In this document: in pieces, positions 35,285 to 43,945 of the stretch
Layout of the letters: each line of letters opens with the position of its first letter
How positions within the stretch are numbered: the stretch's first letter is position 1
Assembly: GCF_004770055.1 (NCBI RefSeq)
Contig: NZ_RQEP01000018.1
Coordinates: 496,001-560,000 of the forward strand
Length of the DNA stretch: 64,000 nt
Reading direction: 5' to 3'
DNA from: Leptospira semungkisensis
GTDB taxonomy: Bacteria > Spirochaetota > Leptospiria > Leptospirales > Leptospiraceae
Program-made: the position numbers and the translations under genes
Notes under the pieces: generated by a model
What the model saw: the letters and a program-made list of their open reading frames with translations, nothing else
What the model was told of the DNA's origin: nothing
Database searches by the model: none

Positions 35285-35611
35285 ATGAATCTTAAAATGC
35301 CTAAAACCAACGGAATTTTAACGATACTTTCCAGAAAGCCGAGTGTTAATGCCGAGCAAATTATGAAAGTTATGCCCGCAGAAATTCGTGCAACCGTCAA
35401 GTTATACTTAGAAGGTAAAATCCAGCAGTGGTTTATGCAAGCCGATGGAGGCGGAGTTATTTTCATACTGAACTGCAAAGAAGTAGAAGAAGCCAGAGGA
35501 ATTATTGAAGGTCTACCATTTTCAACTGAAAGTCTCGTCGACGAACAATATATTCCAATAGGCCCACTTCTACCTCTCGGAATCTTGTTAGATGATAAAA
35601 AACCTGAGTAA
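35285..35611 (+). CDS. Muconolactone-isomerase-like small alpha/beta-barrel protein
   Basis: This is a 108-residue protein of the dimeric alpha/beta-barrel fold. VNAEQIMKVMPAEIRATVKLYLEGKIQQWFMQADGGGVIFIL resembles muconolactone isomerase/YCII-like proteins, including the GKI-xx-W pattern and the GGV-IF strand. A defined reaction cannot be assigned. A strong Shine-Dalgarno (AAAGGAG) precedes the ATG and operator C controls it. It is followed 29 bp later by the NmrA-like gene, most likely in the same transcript. Confidence 0.7.
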   Translation: MNLKMPKTNGILTILSRKPSVNAEQIMKVMPAEIRATVKLYLEGKIQQWFMQADGGGVIFILNCKEVEEARGIIEGLPFSTESLVDEQYIPIGPLLPLGILLDDKKPE

Positions 35612-35640
35612 ACGTATTAAGAATAATGAGAGGAGATAAT

Positions 35641-36699
35641 ATGGGTAAGCCAAAGATTTTAGTAACAGGTGCAACAGGTAGAACGGGAGCCATCGTCCTT
35701 AAAGAACTACAAGACGCCGGGTATCCAGTACGAGCAATGGTGCGGAAGGAGGATGGACGAACCCGCCTACTTCGGGCCCAGGGCGTAGAGATTGCGGTAG
35801 CAGATATGTGTGATCCGGAAGCCGTTGCATCCGCTCTTCAAGGCGTGCAACGTGCTTATTATTTGCCGCCAGTTGATCCAGCAATGCTTCACGGAGCTAC
35901 AGTGTTTGCAACGGCTGCGAGAGAAGCTCGTCTTGAACACATAGTGCTCATGACTCAGTGGCTTTCTAGTCCTGCTCACCCTTCTCTTTCAACACGCCAC
36001 CATTGGTTGATAGATCGCATCTTCAAAATGATCCCGGATATTGGACTTACGATCGTGAGTCCTGGCTTCTTTGCAGATATACCATATCTATCTGCACTTG
36101 CTCCAGCGGTATACTTTGGTATTTTTCCTTGGCCGTTCGGCAGCGGCTTGAACGCTCCGCCATCTGTTGATGATATCGGACGAGTAGCAGCTGCAGCCTT
36201 AATGGATCCGAATCGCCATGCAGGAAAGGTATATAGACCTACCGGTCCTGAACTATTGTCCGGGCGAGATATGGCTGCAACTCTCAGCAAGGTTCTTGGA
36301 CGCAAGGTTAGATTGGCACCAACGCCACCGGAGATCTTTTTGAAAGCAGCTCGACTTGAAGGCAATCCGATATCTGTCGTAAGTGTTATGAAGAACTACA
36401 TTGAGGATGCTCGTCGCGGAGCTTTTCAAGTAGGAGCTCCAACGGATCACGTCTTGCGAGTAACGGGTCGAGAACCTGAGACATTTGAAACTGTAGCTCG
36501 TCGATTCGCAGCTCAGCCTCGCTTCAATCGATCACCGCTCAACTATTTAAAAGAAGCATTTCAGTTTATGATTACTCCGTTTGTTCCCCTTCCATTTTCT
36601 AAATATGAGGAAGGTCTACAAATTTCACGCCCTTTGCGTCCGCAGTTTGCGGTGGATTCACAGATCTGGTTAGCTGAACATAGTAGAGTCAAAAGTTAA
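35641..36699 (+). CDS. NmrA/YwnB-like NAD(P)-binding protein
   Basis: The Rossmann start is ILVTGATGRTGAIVLKELQ, with the nucleotide-binding glycines GATGRTG near residue 11. This is an atypical short-chain reductase of the NmrA/NAD(P)H azoreductase-like group. The ATG at 35641 is preferred over an in-frame ATG at 35626 because the latter lies before the Shine-Dalgarno GAGAGGAG. The product has 352 residues. A protein-ligand domain follows (about residues 150-290) and the tail beyond 300 is Pro-rich. The gene uses more GC-rich codons than the surrounding cluster. It is likely an oxidoreductase or redox sensor with an unknown substrate. A strong terminator follows. Confidence 0.85.
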   Translation: MGKPKILVTGATGRTGAIVLKELQDAGYPVRAMVRKEDGRTRLLRAQGVEIAVADMCDPEAVASALQGVQRAYYLPPVDPAMLHGATVFATAAREARLEHIVLMTQWLSSPAHPSLSTRHHWLIDRIFKMIPDIGLTIVSPGFFADIPYLSALAPAVYFGIFPWPFGSGLNAPPSVDDIGRVAAAALMDPNRHAGKVYRPTGPELLSGRDMAATLSKVLGRKVRLAPTPPEIFLKAARLEGNPISVVSVMKNYIEDARRGAFQVGAPTDHVLRVTGREPETFETVARRFAAQPRFNRSPLNYLKEAFQFMITPFVPLPFSKYEEGLQISRPLRPQFAVDSQIWLAEHSRVKS

Positions 36700-36707
36700 A
36701 CTTGCAA

Positions 36708-36774
36708 GCCCTGAAATAAAGAGCGTAGTTCCCTTTGGGGATTTATCTCGCTTTTTATTTCAGGGCCTTTTTTT
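36708..36774 (+). terminator. Strong rho-independent terminator
   Basis: A long stem (GCCCTGAAATAAA at 36708-36720 pairing with TTTATTTCAGGGC at 36754-36766, with further pairing inside) is followed by CTTTTTTTT. It ends the TetR-controlled cluster, 9 bp after its last stop. Confidence 0.9.
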
Positions 36775-36839
36775 TATTCCCTATTTTATAGAAGCATACT
36801 GCCTGTTGAATATAACTCTCTACGTTTGTATCTTTCGAT

Positions 36840-39800
36840 TTAATCTTCAGCGATCAGGCTTTCCCCCAATACATACCTTAAGTAAAAGACGCTTCTGTTT
36901 CTTTCTAACTCGGCTAACTTTGTCTCTTCTTCTTTTTCTCTCCGTAGTACGTCGGCTTCTAACTTTTCTAAGAAGGTGGCCTTGCCATTTAAAAAGCGAT
37001 TCCTTTGTCTTTCTGCATTTTCGGAAGCTCTTCTATACCCGTCCTTTTTCGAGTCCCAATCTTTTTGTCTGACAGAGAGATCGCTCAAGGCTTTTCTTAC
37101 CTGCACTCCGATTCCCCTCTCCAGATCCTTCATCTTTTCGCGCAGGCCGGAAATTTTAGCGGATACTGAATCAACTCTCGAAGCTCTTGTGCCTCCTTCG
37201 AAAGGTTGGATAGATACTCCAACACTACCTGAATACCAATCATCCTTTGTAAATTGACCGCTATCTTGGTGATTATAACCGAGCTTAGCAAAGACCTTAG
37301 GAAGTGCTTCCTTATTTATGGACTCTTTCTCTTTCTCCATACTTTCAATCTGGATTCTTAATGCTTGTAAGTCCTTTCTCTGTAGCTTGACCGCAGAAAG
37401 AATCGTTTCGAAGTCTCTTCGCTCATCCGCAAAGTTCAATTTGAATTCGATAGGTTCTACCGGGAACATAGAACCGACAGCTTGGCCTAAGGATAAATCG
37501 ATGACTTCTTTTTGTCCTTTTAAGTAGAGCAATTTCTGTTTGGAATCATCCAAAGCAAGGTCTACTCTGAGTAGATCCGTTTCTAACACTTGGCCGAATC
37601 TGTATAATCTACCTACCTCGTATTTTCTTCCGCTCAATTCTGAAACAACTTTGGAAACAGTTTCTATTCTGATCCTTACAGAAAGCGAATCTAGAAATTT
37701 AGAAGCTGCATCCCATTCCGCATCCTGTCTGATGCGGATCACCCGATTCTTCTCTGCTTCCACAGCTCTTTCTTTTGCGGGAATTAAATAAAACATATTA
37801 GAAGGATCGAATAGATTCTGAGTGATCTCGACGGATCCTTGGTAAAAGGATTTCTCAAGACCCCCGATTCCTCCCGGCGTAACTCCCCTAGCCGGCAAAG
37901 ATTGATCTAGAAAAACTCTATTCATGGACGCTCTAAGCTTTGGCATATAGACATCTCTTGATAAAGTCTGAGTATCATAGTTCAAAGATTCCTTACTAGC
38001 CTCTGAGGAAGTAACTAAACCCGCCTTTCCTGACTGAGCCAAGACTTCCTGAAGAGTCATGCTAGTTCCTTTTTCTTGGGAGAAAACGGAGGAAGGAAGA
38101 ATTATAAAAATAGAAAGAAACAAGGATGTTCTTAGAAATCCCTGAGTCTTTCCTTTCACAATCAAGTTCACACGAGTCCTTTTACCGATCAAATACAAGG
38201 AAGGCACGATAAACAAAGTAAGAGCCGTAGATACGATCAACCCAGAGACGATCGACCACGCGAATGGAGGCCATAGAGTCGCATTCGAGAATGCTAAAGG
38301 AAGCATCCCTGCAATCGTAGTAGCTGTTGTAAGAAGAATCGGGCGAATCCTTCTTTGGATCGCCAACCGAGTTGCTTCTTCTGGAGAAGCGCCGGAAGAG
38401 ATCGAGGTCTTCATATAGTCTATGATAAGAATACCGTTATTGACGACTATACCCACCAATGCTAATGATCCAATCAATGACATGAATCCAAATGCATTTC
38501 CGGAAAACAAAAGACCCGGAACAATTCCTATAAAAGATAAAGGAATCGTAACCAAGATGATTCCTACTTCCTTAAACGAATTGAACTCAAAGAGTAAAGA
38601 CCCTAAAAATAAGATCAAGGCAAGCGGTAAGGCTTTGAGAATGGCTGTATTTGCATCTCCCGAGGCTTTTGCCTCTCCTCCGAAGATAACTTCTATACCT
38701 TCAGGTAAATTCAAACCTTTCAGTTTTTCCTTAAATTCAGAAATCACCTTCGTATAGCTGGCACCATTCGATAATTCAGAAGTAATGGAAACGGAAAGCC
38801 TTCTATTGTAATGATGAAATACTGACGGCTTCCACAAGAGTTCTTCCGAAGAAAGGTGGCTAACGTCTAAACTCGAATTTCGAGTTTGAGCCACATAGGC
38901 CTTTCTTAACCTTTCTAGAGAAATCCCGTCCCCTTCTTCTGAGCGAAGTCGTATCGGAATTGGTTCTCTTTCCCAGCGATATTCTCCTGCATCGAGCCCA
39001 ATGGTCCTGCCCAATAGTGCCGAGGTAACTTCTCTTCTAGTTAATCCAAATCTAGCTGCAGAGGCATCATTAATCGAAAAACGAATATTAGGTGAGCCGA
39101 TTCCTATATCGCGGACAACGTTCCTAGTTCCTTCTAAATTCTTGACCACCGAAAGAACATTCTCGGAGCCTCGAATAAGCTCTTCCTCATTGTTCCCGAC
39201 TAGACGTATCTCTATCGGTGCGTTTACAGGGGGACCTTGTTGCAATTCTCTTACTACGATATTCACTGAAGGGAAAAGCTCTGACGCAAACTTTTCTATT
39301 AACGGAATCATTTTCCTAGCAGCAGAAAAATCGTCAGCGGTGATTAGTATTTGTGCGATATGAGGTGAATTCGGCAAACGATTCAAGTTATAGTAAAATC
39401 TAGGTGTACTTCTTCCCACAAAAGTTGCCGTCGATCTCAAACCCTTCAATTCTCGAATTCTCTCTTCCAACTTGAGAGCGATCTTAGTCGTCTCATCCAA
39501 ATGCGTTCCTTCGGCTAGTTCGACACTCACAACCAGCTGGTCTCTATCTGCATAAGGGAAGAATTTCTTAGGCAAAAGTCCGAACCCGATGCCCGCAATA
39601 GCTATAGCAACTGTTGCAAAAAGGAAAAGACTCTTTGACCTGTTAATCACGATGGAAGCGACCCAGTCTCCCAACTTTTCCGTAAATTTCCATTGCTTGG
39701 CCGAGCCTTTCTTCAAGAAAGCCTGCGCTACGTTAGGAGTTACGAAAATCGCAAAAAAGTAACTAACTACTAGGCAAAGGATAGCAACGGAGGGAATGCT

Positions 39801-41177
39801 CCGAGTAAAATCGGCCACAGTACCGGAAGCTCCTAACATCGGCAGAAAAGCAGCTACCGTCGTTCCAGTCGCAGAAGCGAGAGGTATTATAAATTCGTTA
39901 ATCGTTTCCATGGAAGCTTTGACCAGATCGATCCCTTCGTCCAGCTTCTCCTGAATCCCTTCTACCACTACAATCACATTGTCTATCAACAAACCTAAAG
40001 CCATAACGAAGGCAGAGATCGACATTTGGTTTAAGACACCGCCGCCAACACCGTACAATCCTAAAGAAATTAAAGATATGACTGGAACCAATAGGGCAAC
40101 AAGAAGGCCGATTCGAAATCCCATCCCGATGATTAACACCGCTGCCACGATCAAAATTCCAAAGAACAGATTTGCCGATAGATTGTTCAAACGACTTTTT
40201 ACATAATCCGGCTGAACACTGATCTCTTCTATTTTAAAGTTCGCATTTTTCTTTTTCTGCAAATCAACTTTAGAACGAACTTGTTTACCAAAATCTAATA
40301 GACTAATCTCCGCCTTTGGAACGACTCCGATCGCGATCCCTGGCTTTCCGTTCAGAAACATTTTCTCCTTGATCGGAAAATCAGGAGAACGAACCACTTT
40401 GGCCATTTCTCCGAGCAAAACAACATTTCCAGAATTCAATAATATGGGAAATTGTCTGATCTCTTCTAAACTCTTGAAGCCAGAGTTTGTTTCAATGTTT
40501 ACCCTTTGAGCGTCAATTCTCACTGATCCCGAAGGTATATTACGATTACTTTCTCTTAGAGCTCTTAAGATCTGCTCATAATTCAGGCCGTATTTTTCTA
40601 ATACGGAATCATCTACATTAATGCTGATCTGTTTTCCGGGATCTCCGAATATATTTACTTTAGCGACAAGAGGAAGAGAAGAAATCTCGTCCTCTAACTT
40701 CTCAGCAAAGTCCAAAAGCAAAAGCGGATCATCCGAGCCGGTAATTGCAAAAACAAACGCATCCTGCTGGTTCACATTCCTGTCTAATTTGGGCTTTTGA
40801 GTTCCTAATGGAAATCTTGAATAAGCTACGTCTAACGCTGATTCTACTTTTCTCCATGCAGTATCCACTTTGGTTCCCGTAACGGAATCTCTTAGATCTA
40901 TTCGCAGTAGAGCGAATTCTGAACGCACAGTGACCTGAGTTTCTTTAATCTCTTCTATTTCAGAAAGTTCATCCTCCATCCGCTCTACAACAAGCCTCTG
41001 CATTTCGGTAGCAGTAGAACCAGGATAGATAACAGTAACAATCCCTCTGAAATCGCTCAAACGAGGATCTTCTTCTCTCGGCATAGTGATCCAAGAAGCG
41101 AGACCGAGAAAACCAAGAGTGAAAACCAATGATAAGGTAATCTTTCTGTATTTAAAAATAAGCTCCGAGAATTTCAT
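36840..41177 (-). CDS. RND efflux pump fused to a TolC-like outer-membrane channel
   Basis: This 1445-residue protein has two parts. Residues 1-1002 are a full RND permease (MPREEDPRLSDF near residue 32; TM4 with D399 and N400, where classic pumps have two Asp; E406) with 12 helices. Residues 1003-1445 are an outer-membrane factor (SMTLQEVLAQ near 1040, long coiled coils, final YVLGESL). A signal-peptide-like segment joins them (KTQGFLRTSLFLSIFIILPSSVFS, likely cleavage 1033/1034). An internal GTG at codon 1003 has AAAAGGA five bases upstream. The pump would end in the cytoplasm, so the linker is correctly oriented to act as a cleavable signal. The start overlaps the adaptor stop. The substrate is probably an organic compound or drug, not a metal; this is uncertain. 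Confidence 0.9.
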   Translation of the reverse strand: MKFSELIFKYRKITLSLVFTLGFLGLASWITMPREEDPRLSDFRGIVTVIYPGSTATEMQRLVVERMEDELSEIEEIKETQVTVRSEFALLRIDLRDSVTGTKVDTAWRKVESALDVAYSRFPLGTQKPKLDRNVNQQDAFVFAITGSDDPLLLLDFAEKLEDEISSLPLVAKVNIFGDPGKQISINVDDSVLEKYGLNYEQILRALRESNRNIPSGSVRIDAQRVNIETNSGFKSLEEIRQFPILLNSGNVVLLGEMAKVVRSPDFPIKEKMFLNGKPGIAIGVVPKAEISLLDFGKQVRSKVDLQKKKNANFKIEEISVQPDYVKSRLNNLSANLFFGILIVAAVLIIGMGFRIGLLVALLVPVISLISLGLYGVGGGVLNQMSISAFVMALGLLIDNVIVVVEGIQEKLDEGIDLVKASMETINEFIIPLASATGTTVAAFLPMLGASGTVADFTRSIPSVAILCLVVSYFFAIFVTPNVAQAFLKKGSAKQWKFTEKLGDWVASIVINRSKSLFLFATVAIAIAGIGFGLLPKKFFPYADRDQLVVSVELAEGTHLDETTKIALKLEERIRELKGLRSTATFVGRSTPRFYYNLNRLPNSPHIAQILITADDFSAARKMIPLIEKFASELFPSVNIVVRELQQGPPVNAPIEIRLVGNNEEELIRGSENVLSVVKNLEGTRNVVRDIGIGSPNIRFSINDASAARFGLTRREVTSALLGRTIGLDAGEYRWEREPIPIRLRSEEGDGISLERLRKAYVAQTRNSSLDVSHLSSEELLWKPSVFHHYNRRLSVSITSELSNGASYTKVISEFKEKLKGLNLPEGIEVIFGGEAKASGDANTAILKALPLALILFLGSLLFEFNSFKEVGIILVTIPLSFIGIVPGLLFSGNAFGFMSLIGSLALVGIVVNNGILIIDYMKTSISSGASPEEATRLAIQRRIRPILLTTATTIAGMLPLAFSNATLWPPFAWSIVSGLIVSTALTLFIVPSLYLIGKRTRVNLIVKGKTQGFLRTSLFLSIFIILPSSVFSQEKGTSMTLQEVLAQSGKAGLVTSSEASKESLNYDTQTLSRDVYMPKLRASMNRVFLDQSLPARGVTPGGIGGLEKSFYQGSVEITQNLFDPSNMFYLIPAKERAVEAEKNRVIRIRQDAEWDAASKFLDSLSVRIRIETVSKVVSELSGRKYEVGRLYRFGQVLETDLLRVDLALDDSKQKLLYLKGQKEVIDLSLGQAVGSMFPVEPIEFKLNFADERRDFETILSAVKLQRKDLQALRIQIESMEKEKESINKEALPKVFAKLGYNHQDSGQFTKDDWYSGSVGVSIQPFEGGTRASRVDSVSAKISGLREKMKDLERGIGVQVRKALSDLSVRQKDWDSKKDGYRRASENAERQRNRFLNGKATFLEKLEADVLRREKEEETKLAELERNRSVFYLRYVLGESLIAED
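38169..38171 (-). other. Possible internal start codon for the fused outer-membrane channel
   Basis: On the minus strand a GTG codon (position 1003 of the fused protein) is preceded by AAAAGGA with five intervening bases. Translation from it would give a 443-residue outer-membrane factor with its own ordinary signal peptide. This would allow separate expression of the channel besides the fused product. It is a sequence-based possibility only. Confidence 0.45.
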
Positions 41178-41833
41178 TTCAATACCCTCACAACTTCGCC
41201 ATCCGCGAGATTTTCCATTCCCTCTACAGCAATCTCGTCCCCTTTTTGTAAGGGGCCCGAGACCAATGCCTTGTTTTCATAAATCCCTTGCGGTTCTATT
41301 TTTAATTTGATAGCCCTTCCATCATGTATCTTGAATACATAAGGATTCTTTCCTTCGGGACCGATTATGCTCTTAATAGGAAGTGCAAAGAACCTACTCT
41401 TGATATATGCGGGGAATAAGACCTCGGCTCCTGACTCGTCAATGCTTCGCCCTTGAAATCTGAATCTTACCAATAAGTGATTTTCGCTCTTAGAGAGAAT
41501 AGTTCCCGGCACAGGCGCAGAATTCGTTAAAGGCAATTTGACTTTTACCTGCGATCGTAACGCCACCGCAGATAATATCTCGGGAGGAACATCCACATTC
41601 AGATCAAACTCGGTCGATGCATCCGGAGAGAATTTATGCTTGGTTCTTCCGAAGGCGGGTATGATCTTACCGAAAGCCGAATATCCTTTTTCGGGAGCTA
41701 TAGATTCGACCGCAATGACCTTAACAAATTGAGCGGTTAGACTCTTCTCCGACTCTTTCTTCTTGCAGCTCGCAAGAAGAGAAATGCAAAGAGATACGAG
41801 AAATGGAATTAGGAACGATTTAATTGTTTGCAT
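41174..41833 (-). CDS. Short lipoprotein adaptor of the RND fusion system
   Basis: The 219-residue protein has a lipoprotein signal with LASC (C23 lipidated) and two domains that resemble the beta-barrel (VPGTILSKSENHLLVRFRF) and membrane-proximal parts of HlyD-family adaptors (ALPIKSIIGPEGKNPYVFKIHDG). Typical adaptors have about 350-400 residues and include an alpha-hairpin and lipoyl halves; both appear absent. It is not a broken gene because signal and C-terminus are complete. It overlaps the fusion gene by ATGA. The TetR gene diverges, with two operators between. The loss of the hairpin may relate to the covalent link between pump and channel. Confidence 0.8.
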   Translation of the reverse strand: MQTIKSFLIPFLVSLCISLLASCKKKESEKSLTAQFVKVIAVESIAPEKGYSAFGKIIPAFGRTKHKFSPDASTEFDLNVDVPPEILSAVALRSQVKVKLPLTNSAPVPGTILSKSENHLLVRFRFQGRSIDESGAEVLFPAYIKSRFFALPIKSIIGPEGKNPYVFKIHDGRAIKLKIEPQGIYENKALVSGPLQKGDEIAVEGMENLADGEVVRVLK

Positions 41834-41848
41834 TGTAAATCAAATGAA

Positions 41849-41907
41849 GTATACATTGTCTACTTCTCCGAATACAAGAGTCCCTGAATGGTGTAGACAT
41901 TGTCTAC
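41849..41907. promoter_or_regulatory. Twin operators of the RND fusion system
   Basis: GTAGACA-T-TGTCTAC (41893-41907) is a perfect 15-bp inverted repeat 7 bp before the TetR ATG. A second copy GTATACA-T-TGTCTAC (41849-41863) with one mismatch lies 15 bp before the adaptor start. Both lie in the 80-bp divergent region, so one repressor can control both directions. Confidence 0.8.
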
Positions 41908-41913
41908 TTTTTT

Positions 41914-42549
41914 ATGCCAGAAAAGAAAAATAAACAGCAGTATCATCACGGCGATTTGAAGAGGGCCTGCATTCGCGCCGCCCTTAAAATCATACGAGAA
42001 AAAGGCGAACAAAGCCTTAGTTTACGGGAAGTCGCAAAAAAGCTCGGAGTCTCTCACGGTGCTCCTTATAAGCATTTTGCTTCAAAAGAAGAATTAATAG
42101 AGGAAATAGTTAACGAAGGGTTTCGATTGTTTTTGGAATATTTGATTCGATGGAGATCCGTCGAAAATCCAAAGATGGAGGTTTCTTGTAGAGTGATGGG
42201 TCACGCTTATTTGGATTTTTCTTTGGATCATCCGGATTTCTACGCAATGATGTTCGCTTATAAACATCCTTCCATTCAAAATAATATGCAAAATGAAGAG
42301 CAGTCACGTGAAACCTTTAAAGAGCTGGTAACTATGGTACAACTCATGCAAGAGAAAGAGATCTTTGCCAGCGAAGATCCTATAAAGGTGTCTGTGTTTA
42401 TTTGGACAAGCCTCCACGGTTTTTGCTCCTTACTGCAGAATGACAAGCTAGACTTCTTAAAAATTGATAAGGCTTCTGCACACAAAGTTTTAGATGAGAT
42501 CTTAGATAGGATGTTTCTCGCTCTTAAGCCGATTCAACACGGAAAGTAG
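41914..42549 (+). CDS. TetR/AcrR-family repressor of the RND fusion system
   Basis: The 211-residue protein has an N-terminal TetR DNA-binding domain (residues about 12-58; LSLREVAKKLGVSHGAPYKHFASKEELI) and a WHG/TetR_C-like ligand-binding domain ending near residue 205. It begins at an ATG 7 bp after a perfect 15-bp operator and diverges from the adaptor-pump-channel operon. Local TetR proteins of this type usually repress efflux genes and release on drug binding. The ligand is unknown. Confidence 0.9.
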   Translation: MPEKKNKQQYHHGDLKRACIRAALKIIREKGEQSLSLREVAKKLGVSHGAPYKHFASKEELIEEIVNEGFRLFLEYLIRWRSVENPKMEVSCRVMGHAYLDFSLDHPDFYAMMFAYKHPSIQNNMQNEEQSRETFKELVTMVQLMQEKEIFASEDPIKVSVFIWTSLHGFCSLLQNDKLDFLKIDKASAHKVLDEILDRMFLALKPIQHGK

Positions 42550-42639
42550 ACATCAGTTTAATTAGTAATATTATAAGATGACTTTAACCTGTGCACTCCA
42601 ATTATGTATTTTCGGCCGAATACATAGACAAAACCGTTA

Positions 42640-43749
42640 ATGCAAAACATCAAGATTTCCGCATATATTAGCGGACATGGTTTCGGCCATATCAGTAGAT
42701 CTTTAGAAGCGATCAGTAATATCCTTCTCCAAAGAGAAGATTGGTCAGTGCATATCATCTCTCCCAGAGGAGAGGAATTTGCGAGATCCTTAGATGATAA
42801 AGGGATCTGGGGAAAAATAAAGAATAGAGTCAGCTTCGAGTCTGAAAGATCTGATGTGGGGATTATCCAAAGAGATTCTTTAGGAATGGACCTCGATGCC
42901 ACAAAAGCAGAGATCGAAATCTTTCGTAAGAACAAAGACTCTTTTTTAGATAGGCAAATAAAATCACTCAAATCCCAAAAGCCGGATCTAATTTGGTCGG
43001 ACTCTTCTTCTTTGCCCTTCTATTTATCATCTTCTTTGCATATACCTTCCTTATTTTTGGGCAACTTTACTTGGGATTATATTTACTCCGAGTATGAGGA
43101 CAAGATTTTTCAATCCTTCGCGCAAGACTTGAAAGAAGAATATTCAAATTGCGATTTAGGACTAGTGCTTCCCCTATCCTGTCCGGTGACTTCTATAAAG
43201 AAGGTAAAAGAGATCGGCCTACTTGGGCGTAAGCCGAATTTAAATCGAGAAGAGGCTCGCAGATATTACGGCTTTGAAGAAGGAATAGAATATTATCTAT
43301 TCTCTTTCGGAGCCTACGGGATAGATGCATCCCAACTCGACTGGAAGAATTGGGACCCTTCTAAAAAGAGGATTGTAGTCGGAGGAATGGAATGGAGCGG
43401 AAAAAACAATCTGGGAGTGATCTCCGTTCCTAAATGCCATTATCCGGATCTGCTTCGAGCCTGCGATTTCGTACTGACAAAGCCAGGCTATGGAATATTA
43501 AGCGAAGCCTATTTCGCAGGAACACCCATCCTTTATACTGATAGAGGTAACTTTCCGGAGTATCCTTATTTAGTGAAAGAGTTGGATTCGAAATTTAGAT
43601 CTTCTTATATTTCTCATCAAGATCTGTATTCTTTTCATTGGGATGCTTCTTCTCAAAAAGCGAGAGAGATCCAACCTAAACAAGACCCTCGATTCGAAAA
43701 GAACACAATCCAAGAAATATTGAGTTCTATAGAAACGCTTATATCTTAA
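42640..43749 (+). CDS. GT-B glycosyltransferase-like protein (arabinokinase-like N-terminal type)
   Basis: The 369-residue protein has a GT-B fold. Its N-terminus AYISGHGFGHISRSLEAI resembles the glycosyltransferase-like domain found in plant L-arabinokinase and MurG relatives. A C-terminal Rossmann half includes LTKPGYGILSEAYFAGTPILY, the usual nucleotide-sugar region. It has no signal peptide or transmembrane helix, so it probably acts in the cytoplasm or at the inner-membrane face. The donor and acceptor cannot be predicted. It stands alone between the TetR gene and cfa. Confidence 0.7.
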   Translation: MQNIKISAYISGHGFGHISRSLEAISNILLQREDWSVHIISPRGEEFARSLDDKGIWGKIKNRVSFESERSDVGIIQRDSLGMDLDATKAEIEIFRKNKDSFLDRQIKSLKSQKPDLIWSDSSSLPFYLSSSLHIPSLFLGNFTWDYIYSEYEDKIFQSFAQDLKEEYSNCDLGLVLPLSCPVTSIKKVKEIGLLGRKPNLNREEARRYYGFEEGIEYYLFSFGAYGIDASQLDWKNWDPSKKRIVVGGMEWSGKNNLGVISVPKCHYPDLLRACDFVLTKPGYGILSEAYFAGTPILYTDRGNFPEYPYLVKELDSKFRSSYISHQDLYSFHWDASSQKAREIQPKQDPRFEKNTIQEILSSIETLIS

Positions 43750-43945
43750 GCGTTCGAATACATTTAGATTACGAAATTCTTTTATACAATATCCTGACAT
43801 AATGAACGAATCATCAACTAACGGCAGTGTGACACTCTGTAACTGGAATGAAGTCTAGTTATACTATAAAACTTTTTTTTCTTTTCATCCTTCCAAAAAC
43901 TGTGTATTTTATTTCACCAAATGCTCTCGACAAACGGAGGGAATT

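Noticed and set aside
41174..41833. Adaptor as a frameshift remnant
   Set aside because: Its lipoprotein signal and C-terminal domain are both intact and it is coupled to the next gene, so it looks like a genuine short protein.
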